64,000 bases of DNA from Doryteuthis pealeii (lineage: Eukaryota; Mollusca; Cephalopoda; Myopsida; Loliginidae). The translations under genes and the position numbers were made by a program. The stretch lies in NCBI GenBank assembly GCA_023376005.1, contig CM042157.1, positions 50,646,817 through 50,710,816 of the forward strand. Direction: 5' to 3'. The stretch's first letter is position 1; each line of letters begins with the position of its first letter. The notes beneath the pieces are model-generated. The model did no database searches. It worked only from the letters and a program-made list of their open reading frames with translations, and was not told the origin of the DNA. Of the stretch, positions 22,060 to 32,905 are shown piece by piece.

Positions 22060-22498
22060 AAGGAATTCACTCATAAGATGAGCTGGATAACACTAATAAG
22101 TGGAAGGCTGAAGATTGAAACTGAATCTCTTTTAATAGTAGCATGAAATAATGTCATAATAACAAATTATCTCAAAGTAAAAATTGCTAATACGCAAAAG
22201 AATAGTAAGTGTTAGGTTATGTGATGACAGAAATGAAGCAGTTAATAATATATAAAGCAAACATAGGAAACTAGCACAAAAAGAATACAAACCTAAGCAC
22301 GACTTGATAGGAGAGACGATCCACGGAGAATTATGCAAGAGATTAAAATTTGATCATGCTGACAAATGATATATGCACAAACCAGAATATGTCCCAGAAA
22401 ATTAGACGCACAAAATTATCTGGGACTCTGAGATTCAACGGATCACCTATTTCAGGCTAGAAGACCAGATCTAATATTGATCAACCAGTAGAAAAAAA
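22060..22498 (+). pseudogene. R2-like LINE 3' end, degenerate copy
   Basis: It begins with GAAACTGAATCTCTTTTAAT, as in the copy at 2696, and continues through GATCCACGGAGAATTATGCA (the IHWELCK region) and AGAAGACCAGATCTAATATT (the RRPDLI region). It then breaks off at an A-run where a family D piece begins. Multiple stops. Confidence 0.7.
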
Positions 22499-22504
22499 AA
22501 TTTC

Positions 22505-22755
22505 TCCTCACGTTAATATTTAGTACTACACTCCAGGTCAGAGTGGACCTGGGAGCAATGGTGATAAAGGGGTACTCCACAGCTCCAGAATATGAACCTC
22601 ACCATCAGATAGAGTTTAACATCAAACCCAGGACAATATCCAGGACAACATACTCAGGACAATAAGACCCTCAGCTACCGCCTTCTAGCACATATATGAT
22701 AAAAATGGCTGAGGCTTGCCAATAAGGTTGGAACAATCATATAGGTGAACATCGG
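22505..22755 (-). mobile_element. Family D fragment
   Basis: It contains CTCCAGGTCAGAGTGGACCT, AACCTCACCATCAGATAGAG and GCCTTCTAGCACATATATGA in the same order as the 21.2 and 38.0-kb copies. Both ends are missing. Confidence 0.7.
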
Positions 22756-22999
22756 TGGTAAAAAATACTTTGAAACAATTGAACAAGAGAATTATACAAG
22801 ATAAACAACGGTCAGAATAATTCAAGCGAAATACAAACTTAAGAGAGCTGCAAATAATTTCCCCATCCTCATTTTTGCTAATTGCCTTAATTACATCAAG
22901 CAGTGACCAATCAGTTATCTTTAGTAAAGTCTATTGTATTTTGTAACACACCAGCACACATATCTGGAAGGCGAATTAGAAACACCAAAAATTAGGTTC

Positions 23000-23335
23000 G
23001 TCATTCTGTCTGTAGGTGTGTTTGAGATAGAGACAGAAAGACAGAGAGACAGAAAAAGACAGAGATAGAGCAAGGCTGTGTTTGTAATAGGAGAGAGAAA
23101 GTGAGATAGACAGATTGACAGACAGACAAGAGAGAGAGGGGGAGAGAGAGAGGAGATAAAAGGAAATAGAGAGAGAGAGAGGATCGGTAGAAAGGCAGAA
23201 ATAGAAACACCAAAAATTATGTTCGTAGAGTGACAGAAAAAGAGATAGAGATAGAGTAAGTGTGTGTTTGGAATAAAAGAGAGAGAAAGAGAGAGGGGGA
23301 GAGAGAGAAAGGGAGAGAGAAAGAAAGAGAGAGAG

Positions 23336-23385
<50 letters not shown>

Positions 23386-24269
23386 GATAGAGAGACAGGA
23401 ATAGAGTAAGGGCGTATGTTTGAAATAGAGACAGAGAGACAGAGATAGAAAAAGACAGTCAGGCAGTCACATGGGAGACAGAGATAGAGTAAGAGTGTGT
23501 TTGAAATAGAAGAGAGAGGGTCGGTAAAAAGTCGATAGATAGGCAGGAATTGAGTGAGAGTGTGTGTTTGAAATAGAGATAGAGAGGGAAAGACAGGAAG
23601 GGATACAGAGACAGAGTGAGGGTATGTTTCAAATAGAAGAAGAAGAGAGAGAGGGTCGGTAAAGAGACAGGAATAGAGTAAGGGTGTGTGTTTGAAATAG
23701 AGAAAGAATGAGAAAAAGACAGTCAGGTGGAAGACAGAGATAGAGTAAGGGTGTTTTGGAAATAAAAGAGAAAGAGTCGGTAGAGAGTCAGAAATAGAGT
23801 AAGAATGTGTGTTTGACGTAAAGAGAAAGAAATATAGTCAGGAGAGAGACATATATAGAGTAAGGGTGTGTGTTTGAAATAGAGAAAGAAAGAAAGAGAG
23901 AGATAGAGAGAGAGAGAGAGATAGAAACAGATTGAGACAAGAGAGACAGAGAGATTTGGTATGGAGGCAGGCATAAAGTGTGTGGTAGACATAGAGAAAG
24001 AGAGACAAAAAAAGATAACAGGGAGGAAGAGATAGAGTAAAAGTGTGTTTGAAATAAAGAGAGACAGAGACAGTTAAAGAGTCGGTAGAGAGGCAGACAG
24101 AATAAGATTGTGTGACGTAGAGAGAGGGGGGGTAGAGAATCGATAAAGACACAGTTATAGAGTAAGAGTGTGTTTAAATGGAGAAAGCGAAAGTCTGAAG
24201 GGAGATAGGCTTAGAGTAAGAGTATGTGTTTGAAAGAGAGAGAGAGAAAGAGAGAGATGAGAGAGAGAG

Positions 24270-24315
<46 letters not shown>

Positions 24316-24340
24316 ACTAGGGAAGGAGACAGACAGAAGA
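23000..24340. repeat. GA-rich imperfect minisatellite (~1.3 kb)
   Basis: Around fifteen imperfect units of roughly 50-100 bp, each with a core close to AGAGTAAGGGTGTGTGTTTG followed by AAATAGAGA and a variable GA tract. Two (GT)n runs (23337-23384 and 24273-24314) are embedded. The strand is strongly purine-rich, so antisense Leu/Ser-rich frames (23.0-24.15 kb) are artefacts. Confidence 0.85.
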
Positions 24341-24409
24341 GAATATGTGTTTGAAACTTTTAGCAATTAAAACATGTTACCCATTCATGTATTAATTTTG
24401 CTTGCGCTC

Positions 24410-24560
24410 ACTTCGTCCTAATGGTCCTGGAGAAAGGCATTTTCTCCCCCAACTATGGGTAAAATAGTACGGCAGACTGGCGTCTAGTCTCGATAAAGTA
24501 ATCAGTCTTGGAGAAAAAAACTGAATTCAAACCCGCTGTCAATACGTCATGAACCAGCAT
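24410..24560 (+). mobile_element. SINE subfamily C body fragment
   Basis: It has GGAGAAAGGCATTTTCTCCC, AACTATGGGTAAAATAGTAC and AGTCTTGGAGAAAAAAACTG, which follow the order of the SINE bodies at 36.4 and 50.5 kb. The tRNA-like head is not clear. Confidence 0.5.
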
Positions 24561-24699
24561 AGCATACTACTCCTTAATAAAAACTAAAAGGAGGGTCCTT
24601 GGTATAATTCTAAACTGCATTCAGTGTTAAGGCTCCAGTTCTGGGGCTCTGGGAATTTTGAGGACCCCTCCGACTTTATTGAAACGAGCACTTCGGAAA

Positions 24700-25015
24700 C
24701 AAAATATGCCGCCGATCCCGAACATTTTTCAGCCTAAATATATTTGTAACATCTGCAGTAGGGTCTACTAGTCCAAATCCAGACTTGTTAGTCATATGAG
24801 ACAGCAAGCAATTGCAGGCTGACTTTACACAGGTCATTCCTCAGCAACGTAGATGTAATTCGTGCCCATTCTGTGACAAATAAAAACAAAGCTATATGAT
24901 AGTGAACAGGGTTAATTTCAACAGGTCTTTAGCCTGTAACATATGCAGCAAGGCAGACAAACGTGGAGTTGAGTTGAAAAGTCACACGCATGCCCTCTTT
25001 GCGGGATTGGGGATA
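24700..25015 (+). pseudogene. LINE-type C2H2 zinc-finger remnant
   Basis: Two finger-like stretches can be read on the + strand. One is YICNICSRVY then SKSRLVSHMRQ (24733-24805), with a stop inside. The other is LACNICSKADKRGVELKSHT (about 24921-24985). C-x2-C spacing followed by a conserved SH position is typical of fingers at the C-terminus of some LINE polyproteins. Stops and frame changes make this non-functional. A fragment of a cellular zinc-finger gene is the alternative. Confidence 0.45.
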
Positions 25016-25041
25016 TAGCCCTTTTTTATAGTGTCATTCAC

Positions 25042-25094
25042 TATATATATATATATATAATATATATATATTATATATATATATATATATATAT
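25042..25094. repeat. (TA)n microsatellite
   Basis: TA run with two short interruptions. Confidence 0.95.
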
Positions 25095-25719
25095 CCATTG
25101 ATAAAAAATAATAATCTTTTAAAATATATTCATTATGTTATATATAAAATACTATTCTGGTAATGTAGGTTACTTTTATTTTAATAGCATCTGTTGGATT
25201 TTGTTTATTTAAAAAAATAAAAATAGTCGATAAAAAAAGCAATAATAGAAGAAAATTACACAATTAAATGGTTGATTTAAAATGTCTGCTCGTCCTACTT
25301 TTGTTCTAGAATGTACTTATTCGTACTTATTAAAAATTAAAAAGTAAATAAATAAATAAAAACACCTACGTGCGTATATTTTTTAAGTGTGACACAGAAT
25401 GGGGAAAATGGAACAAAGATTTTATGAGGGTTGCTCCGAAAGAAAGAAATATATAATAGATATACGGTGCCTATCTGTCTGTAACCGAAACTACGTCACT
25501 GCTTGTATATGTGTACATATATTGTACATGAGTAGTTTCCCGTGCCATTGTTGCCCATTACTGACAGGTTCTATTTTATCTCGTCCATTTTTAGCGTATC
25601 TTTAAAATTGAGGCCATAATTTTCTGGCAAAATAACCGGAGGAAACCTCCTCTTTATTGGCCTTTGATCTGAAACCAAAATATCTATGCTTTTTAGTTCA
25701 TTTCCCCCCTATAGTAAAA

Positions 25720-26085
25720 TATAACCCAGTACTTAGCGAAGAAACCCTCGTTGGCAAGCACAGCAGCCAGGCGTTTCCTGTAGTTGGTTACTAAGTTTTT
25801 ACAGATCCCAGGGGGACCCACTCGTCTTTGCAGATCCTCTCCAAATCCTTAAGGTTTGTAGGTTGTCGTTCGGAAACTCATAGCTTCAGCTCCCTCCCCG
25901 GATTTTCTAAAGGATTAAGGCCCGGAGATGGATAGGCCACTCCATTACCTTGATGTGCTTCTTCTTGAGCCCCTCCATTGTGGTCTTAGCAATATGCTTT
26001 GGGTCATTGTCATGCTGGAACACCCAACCACGACCCATCTTCAGTTTCTTGGCTGAGGCAATGAGTCTTGAGTACGCGGATACTA
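25720..26085 (-). pseudogene. Tc1-like transposase, C-terminal half (broken)
   Basis: Reverse-strand reading gives [20 protein letters not shown], then [14 protein letters not shown], followed after frameshifts by the LVTNYRKRLAAVLANEGF segment. These are the FQ.DNDPKH motif with the second catalytic Asp, the K.WP region and the terminal NL...Y.KR...VI..KG.. stretch of Tc1 transposases (IS630/Tc1/mariner superfamily). The third catalytic residue region (PDLNPIE in the family) is lost to frame damage, so it is inactive. The 5' half and TIRs were not found. Confidence 0.82.
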
Positions 26086-26494
26086 CATGATATTATCTCT
26101 TGCGTGCTATTCTGCATTTGTACCGCAAAGTTTAGTAAATAATAAATCTATTTGACCTGCTCTAAAAACTGTTTTCCTGTTGGTAAGTATACAGGATACT
26201 TTCTAATGGACGCTCGGTTGCAAGATGCCAAAATTGCTTAGTTTCGTAGGCATTTCCCCTTATAGGGGGTTTCAGGAATCGGGAAATTGACCCTAAAACT
26301 TTTAGACGTGGAAGTAGGTATAGGGGGAGGCCACCAATTTAAGCTGTTAATTTAATAACTTTACCCGGCAGGAAGTCGTACCTCAGATCTCTCAGTTATC
26401 AGTCGGTTTCTGGATGTCCCATAGACATTTCAACCTTGTGTCTCATCCTACCCGTGGTAAACTTTTGTAAGCTGTTGCTCATTACCAAAAAATG

Positions 26495-26615
26495 TAAAAA
26501 GACAACATCTCCTTCAACTCAAACTCATGAACTATGTGACACTCAGTGAGAATCAAACTCATTAGCAATAGCATGCTTGCCTATCTGGTTAACCAGTACA
26601 CCATGAGGCCAAATA
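26495..26615 (-). mobile_element. tRNA-derived SINE, subfamily B
   Basis: The reverse strand carries a diverged head (GGTGTACTGGTTAACCAG), the B box-like GAGTTTGATTCTCACTGAGT, and body sequence. Confidence 0.6.
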
Positions 26616-26689
26616 TTTACTCAGAATTCGTAGGATTCAGTATCAGTCAATTGGTGTGATCATATATGTGCTAGAAGAGGGCCCCTTAC

Positions 26690-26805
26690 GTGGTGTAATG
26701 GTTAGCAAGCTCGCTTCGCAGACCATTGTTAGTTAATTCGATTCTCATTGCGCGCTCCATACTTCTGACCGTGTGCCACATCTAAGCTAAGCTTAATAAA
26801 TAACT
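26690..26805 (+). mobile_element. tRNA-derived SINE, subfamily B
   Basis: CGTGGTGTAATGGTTAGCAA, then AATTCGATTCTCATTGCG and TCTGACCGTGTGCCACATC. Its 3' end abuts a family D copy. Confidence 0.7.
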
Positions 26806-27125
26806 ATATGTGTTAGAAGACGGTGGCTGAGGGTCCTCGTGTCCTGGTTATGACGTTAAACTCTATCTGATGGTGAGATTCCAGTTTGGAGCTCTGGGGA
26901 ATGTGTAGTACACCTTCATCACCATTACTCCCAGGTTCACTCTAACCAGGAGTCGTAGTACTTGTTAGGGTCCCATCTATGGGTTAAATAGACAAAAAAT
27001 GTGTTTAAAACAAATTAAGTAACCATCAAGAATGAATAAAACAAAAACGTCTTCGACATAAAATGACCCAATGTGTTGACATACCGAAAAATCCAACCAA
27101 CCAACCAACCAACTAACCAACCAAT
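26800..27125 (+). mobile_element. Family D 3' portion with CCAA tail
   Basis: It runs from GCTAGAAGACGG-like sequence through CTCTATCTGATGGTGAGATT and GTTAGGGTCCCATCTATGGG to ATGACCCAATGTGTTGACAT and a (CCAA)n tail (about 27098-27122). This is the clearest view of the family's 3' end. Confidence 0.75.
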
Positions 27126-27453
27126 TAGTGTGAACAAGCAGATAAATTTTCTTTGTTTAAAAATCGTTTATTGTCGAAAATCACCATGACCTCTTAGTCA
27201 ATAATTCTATGTTCTAACAATTTAGCTACATTTACTTGTATAACTTCCTGTCCCGTTTTCGACGCCTCACTAAACTTTATCCACCCTTAATTTTCAAGGT
27301 TATTTAGCACATACAAGTTGAATTTTATATAGGCCATTCGCAGATTTTCGCAGACTCCAAGTTTAATCGTATAAACGGATAAACACCTCGAGTAAAGTTA
27401 AATATTTTCTATCTATCTATGGGGGTAAAATATGGAAATGAATCCAACAATAT

Positions 27454-27801
27454 ATAGAAATAGGAAAAACAAAGTGTTCCAAAAAAGATGAACTTATCAT
27501 TATGTTTATATCGACGCTTAAACGTTTCGTTTTGTATAAAAACCTTCTCCAGGACAATAAAAAAAAAAGAAGAGAAAAATATTTTTTTGTTGTTCAAACG
27601 ATGATGGATGTTTTCAAAAAATTCTAAAATAAAATTTTGAAAACATCTATCGCCATTTGAGCAACAAAAAATATTTTTCACTTCTTTTTATTACAATGTC
27701 CTGAAGAAGGTTTTATATCAATTGAAACGTTTAATCGTCGAAGTAAACATCATAATAAATTCATCTTTTGGGGGAGACTTTGTTTTTCCTATTTCAATCT
27801 A
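27454..27801. mobile_element. Foldback element with ~168-bp arms
   Basis: Arms at 27454-27621 and 27634-27801 are inverted copies (for example AGGAAAAACAAAGT against ACTTTGTTTTTCCT) with a loop of about 12 bp. The arms have diverged by perhaps 15-20 percent. A related single arm lies at about 56520-56690. The 90-codon reverse frame over it is spurious. Confidence 0.75.
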
Positions 27802-27869
27802 TGTGAAATGATGAAAACAAAAGGGCACAAATATTCCATTTCTTTAGACATGTCTTGGCCTACTGTGTT

Positions 27870-27960
27870 AGGGAGCCATAACAACTGGACACTCAGCGAG
27901 GATCAAACTCACTTGCAATGGCTAGCAATAGTAATCAGTTCATTATACTTCTAGATTGGG
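27870..27960 (-). mobile_element. tRNA-derived SINE, subfamily B fragment
   Basis: The reverse strand shows GAGTTTGATCCTCGCTGAGT (B box and following sequence) and a diverged head. Short and degraded. Confidence 0.5.
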
Positions 27961-28069
27961 TGCCCTATGGACTGCTGTATGTCTGACTGCGTGGAAACAA
28001 TGCGATGTTAAATTCTTTTTCCACGCAAACCTAACCGGGATGAAAATTTTGTATGTACATTAACCAAGA

Positions 28070-28506
28070 TTAGCAGAGCCTGTGGATATACCACAGTATG
28101 ATAATTTAATTATTACAACGCTCTTTTCCTTCCTACTTTTCATCTTTTTATTATGTTCGATTGAAACAGATTAGTATTATAGCTTCCACGCGCTCACCCT
28201 CTCCCTCTATCTTTACTCTACTCTTCTTTGTTTGTTTATTTGTTTCTTTCTTATGAGATTCTTTCTGTGTCGCATGTCATTTTTCTTGCCTTTCTTTCTT
28301 TATAACAAAAACGAATGGTCCATTATTTAGCTGAGGTGACGACACTCATAAGAAATCGGTGGATAAGCAACAGCAGATAATCAGGATTTACATTTTTGCA
28401 ATTCAACTTGGGCGATTTGGATGGTCTCATTTTTAAACAGAGGGTGTTGCCAGATGATAACAGTTTTACAATTAAGGAACAAGAGTATTAATATATATAT
28501 ATATTT
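28070..28506 (-). mobile_element. Helitron-like element, nearly complete
   Basis: On the reverse strand it ends in the hairpin CTGTGG-TATAT-CCACAG followed by GCTCTG and CTAA then T (28069-28073 on +). This fits the CTRR rule as a variant of the CTAG end seen at 20837. The 5' end merges into a TA-expanded TATATATTAATACTCTTG. About 85 percent similar to the copy at 20358 by eye. Confidence 0.7.
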
Positions 28507-28838
28507 CTTTTCTTCTGGCTTTTTTACTTCTGCCTGTAACCCAATATCCAGTGTTTCAAGAGACCTTTCATTTATTTGGTGCATGTGACATTTTATTGTT
28601 CAAGCCAAATCCAATTACTTTTACAACACAACAAACCGTACATACATTCTAAATAAAAATCTTTTCGCTTTACATTTTACCAAAGTCAAAAATAAAAACC
28701 TATGAACAAGAAAATTACAAATCCCCACTTTCTTTTCTTCAACGAAACACGAGGAACTTGTCTCCTTTTTGTGTGTGTTTTTCTTTTCTTTTTTTCTGTT
28801 CTTTTTTTCTTTCTTTCTGGTTCTGTCCTTTCCCTTTG

Positions 28839-28843
<5 letters not shown>

Positions 28844-28901
<58 letters not shown>

Positions 28902-28989
28902 TTGAGTAAGTTTGAAATTTTACACTCCTCTTCCCCTCTGTCTCCCCTTATATCCCTCACACTCAATTTTCCCCTTTCTCTCTGTATGT

Positions 28990-29059
<70 letters not shown>

Positions 29060-29076
29060 ACACACACACACACACA
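28844..29076. repeat. Duplicated (CT)n block with CA tail
   Basis: Two CT runs (28844-28898 and about 28993-29056) are separated by about 95 bp. The phrase GTAAGTTTGAAATTTTACAC follows each, so the whole CT-plus-flank unit is tandemly duplicated, with a third partial echo (AGGAAGTTTAAAATTTTA) near 29155. The 173-codon frame across this block is spurious. Confidence 0.85.
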
Positions 29077-29374
29077 CTCATTTTGTGAGTAAGTTTGAAA
29101 TTTTACACTCTTCTTCTCTGTCTCCTCTTCTCTCCCTCACTCTCAATTTTTTAGGAAGTTTAAAATTTTATACTATTCCACCCCCTTCCCTCTTAATTGT
29201 TTTTAGGAAGTTTAAATGTTTATCCTCCATCTCACCCCACCCATGTCTAATATTATTGCGCATTTGTTCGTTTCTCTAAGGTTCACTTAACAAAAAGAAA
29301 GAAAAAGTGAAACGTAATCCATACTTTTAACATTAAAAATCTAAAAAAATATTTATTAATGATATTACTTATAT

Positions 29375-29595
29375 CATCATCATCATCATTAACAACAACT
29401 ACAACTACTACTACTACTATTACTACTACTATGATTTTTTCACGCCTGTCGTAGCTGGTGGTTCACTGGAGGCTGGGTGACATCGTCCCCTCAGGTCTCC
29501 AGGTCTTTTCTGAGTATTCTTGCCGATCCCAACAGTGCTGTAGTTTGGATGGTCTCGGTTCTTCTGATTTCCAGTTCACCCAAATTCTTTTCCCT
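29375..29595 (-). pseudogene. R2-like LINE 3' end with trinucleotide tail
   Basis: On the reverse strand, ENLGELEIRRTETIQTTALL and LGSARILRKDLET match the terminal residues of the 2951-3382 copy. The element ends in CAT/ACT trinucleotide runs on the + strand (29375-29445), corresponding to its 3' tail. Truncated at the 5' end. Confidence 0.7.
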
Positions 29596-29678
29596 TTCTT
29601 TCCTCACAATCAAAATGGAATGGTCCATTTATCTGAGGTGGTGACAGGACGTGACACACAAGCGTATTAATATATAGA
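29596..29678 (-). mobile_element. Helitron-like element, internally deleted
   Basis: It has AATGGTCCATTTATCTGAGG and then ACACAAGCGTATTAATATAT plus AGA, i.e. the mirror of a TCTATATATTAATACGCTTG start. The central part is deleted. Confidence 0.55.
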
Positions 29679-29734
29679 TTGTATTATTTACTTTACTTTA
29701 TAAGTGTCCCTAACCGAAGTCATCTTTTTATTGA

Positions 29735-30230
29735 TGTTGGCAATTAAAGGACAGTTTTAGTTGATGCTGTATAGATTTGAAGTTGTTGCGTAGTGATTCG
29801 GTTATACACTTTTTTTTCACCTCAGCGTTGTTATTTTAAGGTAATTAAGATTATAAACTTATCAAGTCCTATGTTGAAATAAACTGAAAATTACTATTTG
29901 ATGGTAATTTTGCCGAGTATTTCTATTTCAGAGTAACAATAAAAAAAAATTAAAACAGTCCACTTTTGCAGTTCTGGGGTCAAAAAAGTGTATAACTGAA
30001 TCACTACGCAACAACTTTAAATCCATACAACATCGATTAATGCTGTCTTTTTTTTCAACTTAGAAATAAATTAACGTATTTAGTTACGTTCTCCTTAGAG
30101 TTTCATTTTTATTAAAAGTATAAATCCCAGTTGAGAAGTTAAAATATATATATATATTGGATTTCATTTCATATTCCACTAACGTCTGTCTGGTAGAATA
30201 TGGTAAACATTTACACCCCTGAATTCACAG
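29735..30230. mobile_element. MITE related to 18.0 kb, with inverted arms
   Basis: ATAACTGAATCACTACGCA (29995-30013) occurs inverted at 29790-29808. The right end, TTCATTTCATATTCCACTAA, matches the right TIR of the 18005-18488 element. It seems to be two family members joined head to head, or one large hairpin. Confidence 0.65.
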
Positions 30231-30239
30231 TCTACCTAT

Positions 30240-30390
30240 CGAATGTGTCTGCAAAAGAGTGATGGTTAACAAGTTAGTCTTGTCGTACTTTTTCTTTCTA
30301 GTATATCCAATTCTTGCTCAGCGCTCCGTTACTATGACCCTGCACCCGACGAAGATTAGTTTAGTAAAGATCAACTCATTTGTCTGAAGA
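30240..30390 (+). mobile_element. SINE subfamily B, diverged
   Basis: GAGTGATGGTTAACAAGTTAG resembles the A-box region and GCGCTCCGTTACTATGACCC the body after the B box. An insertion of about 20 bp separates them. Confidence 0.45.
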
Positions 30391-30399
30391 TAGAGACAT

Positions 30400-31470
30400 T
30401 GCATAGAAAAAGGACAAACTACACCACCGAACCTCACCTTGATATTTTGACCTTTGCCAATAAGAAAAAGCAAATGTTATTTCAGCTCAGTTATGTTCCC
30501 AATTAATTCCATGCTGTCCGACAATGGGGACATTTAGAGGTGTCGTTTAGGAATGAAAAAAAAAACAGAGTGTCAAACGCGAAATACCAATTCCGTCGAT
30601 CGTGTTATTCCCAGAATGCTAAAGGTTATGCTCAAATAAACATTTTTTGGTCACTTTAATGTTTTCAAAATATCTGCTTGACACGTTTCAGGGGTGGCCA
30701 GGCAGTATGTATTTACCCAACCCCTCCCCTTCGCCACGAGCAGGATGTGACACAGGGTCATTTTTTTAAGCGAAGTACAACCAGTTTGAATTCAGCATTG
30801 TCCTTCTCTTAAACCTGTTGTGATAGGATAGGTCGATTTTGGAACTGTAATGTCTCCAATGTAGCGAAAGTTGCAAATTAACATAAAGAATTACCTCACG
30901 AAATATTTTTCTTCAAAATCTTGTCTTCGTTTGAGGAAATAGATTTCAATCTTTTAAAATGTTATCACTCTTACAGGTTAATTATTAGGTAAAAAAAAGA
31001 AGTATATCGGAGGTGTCAGTGAGACATATTTTCAATTTGAATTCTAGTTATAATATTTATTTGTTTTGTATAAAATGACAAACTTTTCTGTTTTAAATAT
31101 TGAAATTGCTAAAGTTTCAAACCAATTTCTAGGCTGAATGTTGCGAAAACGAGGATTTTTTGGTGCATTTTAGCAGACAATCTTTGATGCTATTTCCTCA
31201 AACAATGGTGCAAGTCCGAGATATAGTTTTTGGTATCAGTATTCCTTATACCAACACACAACTTTCTCTATTTGAGATTATTGTAATACCAAGCAGGTAT
31301 TGGGTGTGGGGTTTAACCCTCTGTATATATACAGTTAGCATATTCTAAGCCCCGCCAACAGAGCTTCCATTATAATTATTCAAGAAAGATAACTATTAGA
31401 TTTTAAATATAGACTATGCCACCATATGCATTTGTTTAATCTATCTATACATATATAAAAAAAACAGTTG
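30400..31470. other. No gene seen
   Basis: Mixed non-repetitive sequence. A reverse SINE tail (complement of GTGTCACATCCTGCTCGTGG) lies near 30700-30765. A 62-codon + frame at 31160 has no recognisable features. Confidence 0.4.
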
Positions 31471-31473
31471 GTG

Positions 31474-31515
31474 AGTATGCATGTATGTATGTATGTATGT
31501 ATGTATGTATGTATG
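31474..31515. repeat. (ATGT)n microsatellite
   Basis: GTAT/ATGT tetranucleotide run of about 40 bp. Confidence 0.95.
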
Positions 31516-31537
31516 ACAATTTCCTCAGCAGGAAAGA

Positions 31538-31814
31538 TGTATATATATATATATATATATATTTAAAAAATTCCACCGGAGAGTGCTCAACCGTCTGGGG
31601 CTACAAAGTGCAGGTACTTGTATTGAGTTTGCGTTGTGGTATCCAAGTCTAAATTGCCCTGTGGGAGCAGTATTGGTAGTCTTTTTCTAGTAGTGGAGAA
31701 TTGAAAATAAAGTGTAAATAAATAAATACAGCTCTTACACCCGTATTCGAGCACTTTATTTTCAATTCTCCAATATTAGAAAACGACTACCAATCAATAT
31801 ATATATATATATAT
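31538..31814. mobile_element. (TA)n-bounded foldback element
   Basis: Inverted arms at 31673-31714 and 31752-31793 (GAGAATTGAAAATAAAGTG / CACTTTATTTTCAATTCTC) with a 37-bp spacer. (TA)n tracts lie at 31538-31561 and 31796-31814, on both sides. Confidence 0.65.
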
Positions 31815-31816
31815 TG

Positions 31817-31963
31817 GTAATCTGACCTGTGTGACAAAGTGGGGAGCTGACGATAGGTGTGGCGGCCCACCTCAGCAAAAACAGTCTCCTGGTCTAGCGC
31901 TAGCGAAAAGAGGATAGACTCTCCCACTACCAGTAATAGGCCACAATGCCAACTTTACTTTTC
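31817..31963 (+). mobile_element. tRNA-Lys-like SINE, head-truncated
   Basis: The body starts near AAGTGGGGAGCTGACGATAG and runs to CCACAATGCCAACTTTACTT. The tRNA part is missing; the truncation abuts the (TA)n of the foldback. Confidence 0.75.
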
Positions 31964-32009
<46 letters not shown>

Positions 32010-32053
32010 AACTCTTAATAGTTACATATATATATATAAAATATTAATAGTTT

Positions 32054-32267
32054 ACATACAAGGTGTGTCAAGTATCGAGATTTTTTGTACTTATTGACAC
32101 ACCTTGTATTCTGGAAAAAATAACATTCCATTCATTAATTTTTTTCAGAATACAAGGTGTGTCAAAAAAGTACCAAGTTTAAAGCTGTATGTACTAAGAT
32201 AGAACATTATTTTTTTCAGAATGTAAAGTGTGTCACAATGTACAAAAATCTCAATATTTTTTTACAC

Positions 32268-32275
<8 letters not shown>
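32054..32275. mobile_element. Nested palindromes with TACAAGGTGTGTCA-type ends
   Basis: TACAAGGTGTGTCAA occurs at 32056 and 32151, its inverse TTGACACACCTTGTA at 32094, and diverged versions near 32223 and 32262. The outer pair also mirrors internal AAGTATCGAGATTTTTTGTAC. This looks like repeated insertion or template switching of a mariner-type TIR. Confidence 0.6.
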
Positions 32276-32304
<29 letters not shown>

Positions 32305-32307
<3 letters not shown>

Positions 32308-32465
32308 AATAAATCTAATGAGTCAGACGAACCTACTATTAGTTTTGCTTAATGCTCTTCAGGGCTAAGATCTGACTCTATAAAAATCAGTCAGTCAGAT
32401 CTTGGCCCTGAAGAGCATTAAGCGAAACTAATAGTAGGTTCGTCTGACTCATTAGATTTATCTTT
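32305..32465. mobile_element. Near-perfect 72-bp-arm hairpin
   Basis: Arms at 32305-32376 and 32394-32465 share GTCAGACGAACCTACTATTA and its complement with about two to three mismatches and a 17-bp loop. (TA)n directly abuts the left arm. The low divergence suggests recent origin or gene conversion. Confidence 0.8.
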
Positions 32466-32531
32466 ATTATTTGCTCTACTTAGGTATCGAGCACTTTTTA
32501 CTTATTAGCTATTCTCCTAGCAGTTATATGA

Positions 32532-32838
32532 ATATATATATATATATATATACATATATATACATATAAATTGTTTTTTCTTTGTTATATGAAATTGTTT
32601 TTTCTTTGTTATATGAATATATATATATATATATACATATATAAACATATAAATTGTTTTTTCTTTTGGCCAAATACTGTACCAATAGATTATTTTTTTG
32701 TTGGTATGACTATCTTGGTCTTTTCTTTTTTTCAAAAAATTTTTTTTCCCCGGTTGATGTTTGGTAGTATATTTTTACAATCAAACTATTTGCTGGGTTT
32801 TTTCTCACCACAAGGATTTACCAACACGCTTGGTATAT

Positions 32839-32898
<60 letters not shown>
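32532..32898. repeat. Cluster of (TA)n runs with a 50-bp duplicated unit
   Basis: AAATTGTTTTTTCTTTG followed by TTATATGAATATATAT occurs twice in tandem with TA expansions (32532-32660), then a long TA run lies at 32842-32898. Confidence 0.8.

Positions 32899-32905
<7 letters not shown>

Noticed and set aside
23001..24152. Antisense Leu/Ser-rich frames
   Set aside because: By-products of the purine-rich minisatellite; composition, not conservation, keeps them open.
28758..29279. 173-codon open frame
   Set aside because: Most of it is Ser-Leu repeats translated from CT microsatellites.
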